A stretch of DNA of 64,000 nucleotides from positions 558,001 through 622,000 of the forward strand of contig NZ_CP036433.1 of assembly GCF_007751035.1 (NCBI RefSeq). The letters are read 5' to 3'. How positions within the stretch are numbered: the stretch's first letter is position 1; each line of letters opens with the position of its first letter. Shown piece by piece: positions 61,093 to 64,000 of the stretch. Below the pieces are notes generated by a model. That model was not told the DNA's origin. It worked only from the letters and a program-made list of their open reading frames with translations, and ran no database searches. Made by a program: the position numbers and the translations under genes. Source of the DNA: Lignipirellula cremea. GTDB lineage: Bacteria; Planctomycetota; Planctomycetia; Pirellulales; Pirellulaceae.

Positions 61093-63240
61093 ATGCTCGC
61101 ACCTGGCGACGATGCGTTATACTGTAGGTTTAGCTCGTCTTTTCAATTGCCATCCGTCTCTTCCTGGCAATCGCCTGAGGTATTCAAGTTCGTGGTGGAA
61201 AACAACGCGGAAAAACTGGCGTATCTGGTCATACGCGATGGGGCCAAATGGTCGGACGTCTTCCGCCTGATCCCCGGCCGCACCGTCACGGTCGGTCGTG
61301 CGCCTGGCAATGAAATTGTGCTCAAAGATGAACAGATCAGCCGGCGTCATGCCGAGATCTTTATGACCCAGGGCAGCTGGACGGTGCGCGATCTCGACAG
61401 CCGCAACGGTACGGCCGTCGGCAGTGAACGGGTCGTCGGCGACTGCCCCTTGTTCCCCGGCGACGTGATCCGCATCGCCCATTCGCAGTTGGCTTTTGTC
61501 GAAGACTTGTCGAACGTGTTCGGCGATTCGACCGCGACGGTGCGCAGCGATGAGCCAGGCGGTGACACGCTGATGACCGAGGCGCCCGATCTGAGCGGCT
61601 CTTCGATCTCGCTCGATTCGTCCGCCACGATTACCCATCGCCGGCATAACACCCGGTTCCTGGAACCGGCCCGGCACGACGATGAAATCTCCATTCCCCG
61701 CGTCGGCCGCGCCGCCAAAATGCTCTGCCGCCTGGCGTTTGAACTGGCCAACCAGCCCGATGCCAGGTCGGTCGCCAACCTGGCGCTCGAAGGGGTCTTC
61801 GAAGGCGCCAAAATCGATGCCGGCGCGGTGCTGCTGGCCCCGCGCGAACTGGAAGGAGAAATCAAGGCCGACGACCTGCAGGTGATCGCCACGCGGACTG
61901 ACTCCGGCGCCGGTTATCACCGCATCTCCAACTTCATCGCCGAGACCGTCCTCCGCGAAGGCGAAGCCGTCCTGGCCCGTAACGTGGCCGGCGACGATAC
62001 GCTCGGCAGTCGCGACAGCAAAGGGGAAATCTCCACCACCAGCGTGCTGTGCGCTCCGATCCGGCAAGACAAAAAGGTAATCGGGTTCATCCATTTGTAC
62101 TCGACCGATACGGAATCAGCCCCCGATCCCGACGACCTGGAGTTCACCCTCGCCGTCGCCGACAATGTCGCCCTGGCGCTCAAGAACCTCGCCCGCCAGC
62201 AGGACCTGGCCGAACACCTGACGCGCAGCAAGTACGAAATTAACCAGCTCCGCGAACGCCTGGGCGTGGAAAGCGAGATCGTCGGCGGCAGCGCCCTGAT
62301 GCGGCAAGTGCACGAGGATATCGCTAAGGCGGCCCCCAGCCGGGCCACCGTGCTGATCCGCGGCGAAAGCGGTTCGGGCAAAGAGCTGGTCGCCCGGGCG
62401 GTGCATTTTTCCAGCCCCCGCAAGAACGGCCCGTTTGTCTGTTTGAACTGCGCGGCCCTGTCGGAATCCTTGCTGGAAAGCGAGCTGTTCGGCCATGAGA
62501 AAGGCGCCTTTACCGGCGCGACGGACCGGAAGGTCGGCAAGTTTGAAGCGGCGGACAAAGGGACGCTCATGCTCGACGAAATCGGCGAGATGAGCCCCTC
62601 GATCCAGGCCAAATTCCTCCGCGTGCTGGAAGGCCATCCGTTTGAACGGGTCGGCGGCGCCAAAGCGATCCATGTCGATGTGCGGGTGATCGCCGCCACC
62701 AATCGCGACCTGGAGAAAGCAGTCCAGGCGAAAGAGTTCCGCCGCGATCTGTACTTTCGCCTGCGCGTGATCGAAGTCTTCGCGCCGCCCCTGCGCAAGC
62801 GGCCGGCGGATGTGATCGAGCTGGCCCATCATTTCCTGGCTCGCTTTAATACGGAGACTGGCCGGAAGATCACGGGCTATTCGCCCGACGCCCTGCAGCA
62901 CCTGCGGCATTACCGCTGGCCCGGCAACGTGCGGGAGTTAAAGAACGTGATCGAACGGGCCGTGGTGCTGGCCCGCGGCGAAACGATCGAAGTGCACGAT
63001 CTGGCCCTGTCCAACCTGGCCACCGCCAGCGAGTCGGGCGAGATCGCCCCGCCCGCCCTGGCCGTCTACGAAGAGGTCTCCCTGAAAGAGATCGAAAAGC
63101 GGCACATCGCCGCCACGCTGCAGGCGAACTCCTGGAACAAAAGCCGAGCCGCCGCCATCCTGGGCATCGAGCGTTCCACCCTCGACCGGAAAATCTCCCG
63201 CTACAAAATCAACCGCGAACCGAGCTTCCGGGAAGAATGA
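61093..63240 (+). CDS. FHA-GAF-sigma54-dependent transcriptional activator
   Basis: A 715-residue regulator. Order: FHA domain (about 45-120, [21 protein letters not shown] ... RRHAEIF ... [10 protein letters not shown]); an S/T-rich linker; GAF domain (about 205-370); AAA+ sigma54-activation domain with Walker A GESGSGKE (about 424) and the sigma54-contact GAFTGA (about 471); Walker [12 protein letters not shown]; and a C-terminal Fis-type helix-turn-helix ([20 protein letters not shown]). No response-regulator receiver: input is through FHA (phosphothreonine binding) and GAF. The true start is uncertain; GTG 61192 follows GAGGT and lies after a TATACT at 61118, so it may be the real one. 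Confidence 0.88.
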   Translation: MLAPGDDALYCRFSSSFQLPSVSSWQSPEVFKFVVENNAEKLAYLVIRDGAKWSDVFRLIPGRTVTVGRAPGNEIVLKDEQISRRHAEIFMTQGSWTVRDLDSRNGTAVGSERVVGDCPLFPGDVIRIAHSQLAFVEDLSNVFGDSTATVRSDEPGGDTLMTEAPDLSGSSISLDSSATITHRRHNTRFLEPARHDDEISIPRVGRAAKMLCRLAFELANQPDARSVANLALEGVFEGAKIDAGAVLLAPRELEGEIKADDLQVIATRTDSGAGYHRISNFIAETVLREGEAVLARNVAGDDTLGSRDSKGEISTTSVLCAPIRQDKKVIGFIHLYSTDTESAPDPDDLEFTLAVADNVALALKNLARQQDLAEHLTRSKYEINQLRERLGVESEIVGGSALMRQVHEDIAKAAPSRATVLIRGESGSGKELVARAVHFSSPRKNGPFVCLNCAALSESLLESELFGHEKGAFTGATDRKVGKFEAADKGTLMLDEIGEMSPSIQAKFLRVLEGHPFERVGGAKAIHVDVRVIAATNRDLEKAVQAKEFRRDLYFRLRVIEVFAPPLRKRPADVIELAHHFLARFNTETGRKITGYSPDALQHLRHYRWPGNVRELKNVIERAVVLARGETIEVHDLALSNLATASESGEIAPPALAVYEEVSLKEIEKRHIAATLQANSWNKSRAAAILGIERSTLDRKISRYKINREPSFREE

Positions 63241-63260
63241 CGGTCTCTATATCTGATTAA

Positions 63261-63301
63261 GAAGGGTTCACCCCAGGGTTTGCAGAGAAACGCGGAGGAA
63301 T
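63261..63301 (+). repeat. TTCACCGCGGAGG-type dispersed repeat, copy 3
   Basis: GAAGGGTTCACCCCAGGGTT followed by TGCAGAGAAACGCGGAGGAA. Shares the GAGAAACGCGGAGGAA block with the copy at 52501. It lies 20 bp after the activator gene. Confidence 0.7.
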
Positions 63302-63306
63302 GGAGC

Positions 63307-63324
63307 CGGGAAAAACAACTTCGG
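63307..63324 (+). repeat. GGGAAAA-type end, family 4, copy 2 left
   Basis: CGGGAAAAACAACTTCGG matches the ends of the element at 50185. The facing inverted end is at 63661-63692, about 350 bp away. Confidence 0.6.
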
Positions 63325-63413
63325 CGATTTTCCCAGTCTGGTCGGAGTCGGAAACGCGACATCCACCACGGTCACGGCCCCGTCATTCTCACACCTCTTC
63401 CTGCTTCTTCTTT

Positions 63414-63550
63414 GCGCCTTCGCGCCTTTGCGTGAGGTCCCCACTTACGCGATGGAAACTTCCCAACCGGCTCATATTATCATTCAGCCGTTCAAGAACG
63501 GATTGGCGGTTCTGTCACGCAGAGGATCTCACGCAAAGGCGCAAAGGCGC
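63414..63550. repeat. 23-bp inverted repeat pair
   Basis: Two 23-bp sequences with 22 identities, 63414-63436 (ending CGCCTTTGCGTGAG) and 63528-63550 (beginning CTCACGCAAAGGCG), face each other across about 90 bp. They lie inside the larger family 4 element and could form a long hairpin or be element termini. Confidence 0.8.
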
Positions 63551-63660
63551 TAAGAACCGGTCGGCAGCGGATCGTCCTTGAGGAAGTCGGCCAGGCTGCC
63601 TCGTTCGGCATACTTCACCGCGTGATTTCAAGCAGGATCGCTTTCGGGAACGTCCTCGGC

Positions 63661-63692
63661 GTTATGCAAAAACCCAAGTTGTTTTTCCCGCG
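63661..63692 (-). repeat. GGGAAAA-type end, family 4, copy 2 right
   Basis: On the minus strand: GGGAAAAACAACTTGGGTTT followed by TTGCATAAC, matching GGGGAAAATAACTTCGGTTT and TTGTATAG on the minus strand at 50243-50272. Confidence 0.7.
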
Positions 63693-63829
63693 TTCCTGAG
63701 GGAGTGGAGCTGGGCAGCGGTTGTCGTCGCTACGTGGGGTTGTTGTTTTGAGTCCTATTATTTTCTTGAGTAACATGACAACAGCGACTCACGCCCGCAG
63801 CGTAAAGTTTCCACGGCAAGACACTCCTC

Positions 63830-63872
63830 CCTCCCTCTCCTCTTCCTCAGCGTTCTCCGCGGTGAACCCTTT
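63830..63872 (-). repeat. TTCACCGCGGAGG-type dispersed repeat, copy 4 (inverted)
   Basis: On the minus strand AAAGGGTTCACCGCGGAGAA followed by CGCTGAGGAAGAGGAG. It lies immediately downstream of the partial gene at the window end. Confidence 0.75.
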
Positions 63873-63879
63873 CCTCTTT

Positions 63880-64000
63880 CTATTTGCCGTCTCCGGCCCG
63901 CAGCTGCTCCGATCGCTCGAGCAATTCCAGGAACTCGGCCCGGTCGCCTGCCTCTAGTTTAATGACGTCGGCGGCGATCTTTTTCACGTCGGCCAGGGTG
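63880..64000 (-). CDS. Partial CDS, C-terminal 39 residues
   Basis: On the minus strand the window end is open and reads TLADVKKIAADVIKLEAGDR and on, closing ...ELLERSEQLRAGDGK and TAG at 63880-63882. The amphipathic, charged pattern without stops up to the window edge looks like a real gene end. It is too short to identify a family. Confidence 0.55.
   Translation of the reverse strand, partial: TLADVKKIAADVIKLEAGDRAEFLELLERSEQLRAGDGK

Larger units (their letters stand above)
63241..63879. other. Repeat-rich intergenic region
   Basis: About 640 bp with no supported gene, containing copies of three repeat families and a 23-bp inverted pair. A short minus-strand frame (VKYAERGSLADFLKDD-type, ending at about 63553) may be a gene remnant but is too short to call. 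Confidence 0.6.

Noticed and set aside
63553-63640. Short minus-strand coding remnant (ending KDDPLPTGS)
   Set aside because: Only about 25 codons are open and it lies in a repeat-filled region. It may be a gene fragment but cannot be supported as a feature.
1-64000. tRNA or rRNA genes
   Set aside because: I saw no cloverleaf-like GGTTCRANYCC block with matching arms and no rRNA-conserved sequence; a covariance-model scan would be the decisive test.

Overview
This window looks like chromosome of a planctomycete, probably a Pirellulaceae-type lineage. The call rests on gene content rather than on any single marker. The window holds several genes of families expanded in Planctomycetota: secreted cytochrome-like proteins of the DUF1592 type (with DUF1587/1595/1588/1585 modules) and of the DUF1549/DUF1553 (PSD1) type, their Tat-exported DUF1552 and DUF1501 neighbours, Cys-type sulfatases, an SHD1 plus WD40 protein and a PVC-type dehydrogenase with HEAT repeats and cytochrome c. 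Base composition is GC-rich, so most long opposite-strand reading frames are shadows. I see no rRNA, tRNA, CRISPR array, phage or transposase gene.

Layout. 0-6.3 kb: small, mostly hypothetical plus-strand genes, including a two-gene membrane unit with a wax-synthase-like acyltransferase, a secreted rhodanese and a secreted esterase. 6.3-8.2 kb (minus): a sialate O-acetylesterase-like enzyme. 8.5-28.3 kb (plus): the main secreted catabolic block, with two DUF1592-DUF1552 pairs (the second in a tight run with an unknown secreted protein and a sulfatase), then the HEAT/cytochrome dehydrogenase and a PSD1-DUF1501 pair. 28.4-35.5 kb: two more sulfatases, an SGNH hydrolase, an HSL-type esterase and small proteins. 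36-48.6 kb (all minus): a run of multidomain proteins, namely a zinc-ribbon/thioredoxin-like/trypsin protein, a sugar-isomerase/cytochrome/propeller/azurin fusion, a second zinc-ribbon trypsin protein, an SHD1-WD40 protein and a degenerate caspase fused to an FGE-like domain. 48.7-52.3 kb (minus): a third DUF1552-DUF1592 pair. 52.7-55.9 kb (minus): two histidine kinases, one with a CxxCH haem motif in its sensor. 56-60.8 kb (minus): xylose isomerase and a PSD1 protein carrying an inserted LamG-like domain. 61.1-63.2 kb (plus): an FHA-GAF-sigma54 activator. 63.2-64 kb: repeats and the end of a partial gene.

Taken together the genes suggest a periplasmic or surface system for attacking sulfated and acetylated polysaccharides: sulfatases and esterases strip substituents, cytochrome and copper proteins carry electrons, and xylose isomerase handles a released pentose. 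This is inference from gene content.

The intergenic spaces are unusually rich in short dispersed repeats. At least five families are visible (MITE-like or REP-like elements, a flipping hairpin, a GGGAAAA-type inverted element, and a TTCACCGCGGAGG element). One repeat has become the C-terminal coding end of a gene, and two separate 19-bp tandem duplications sit exactly across stop codons.
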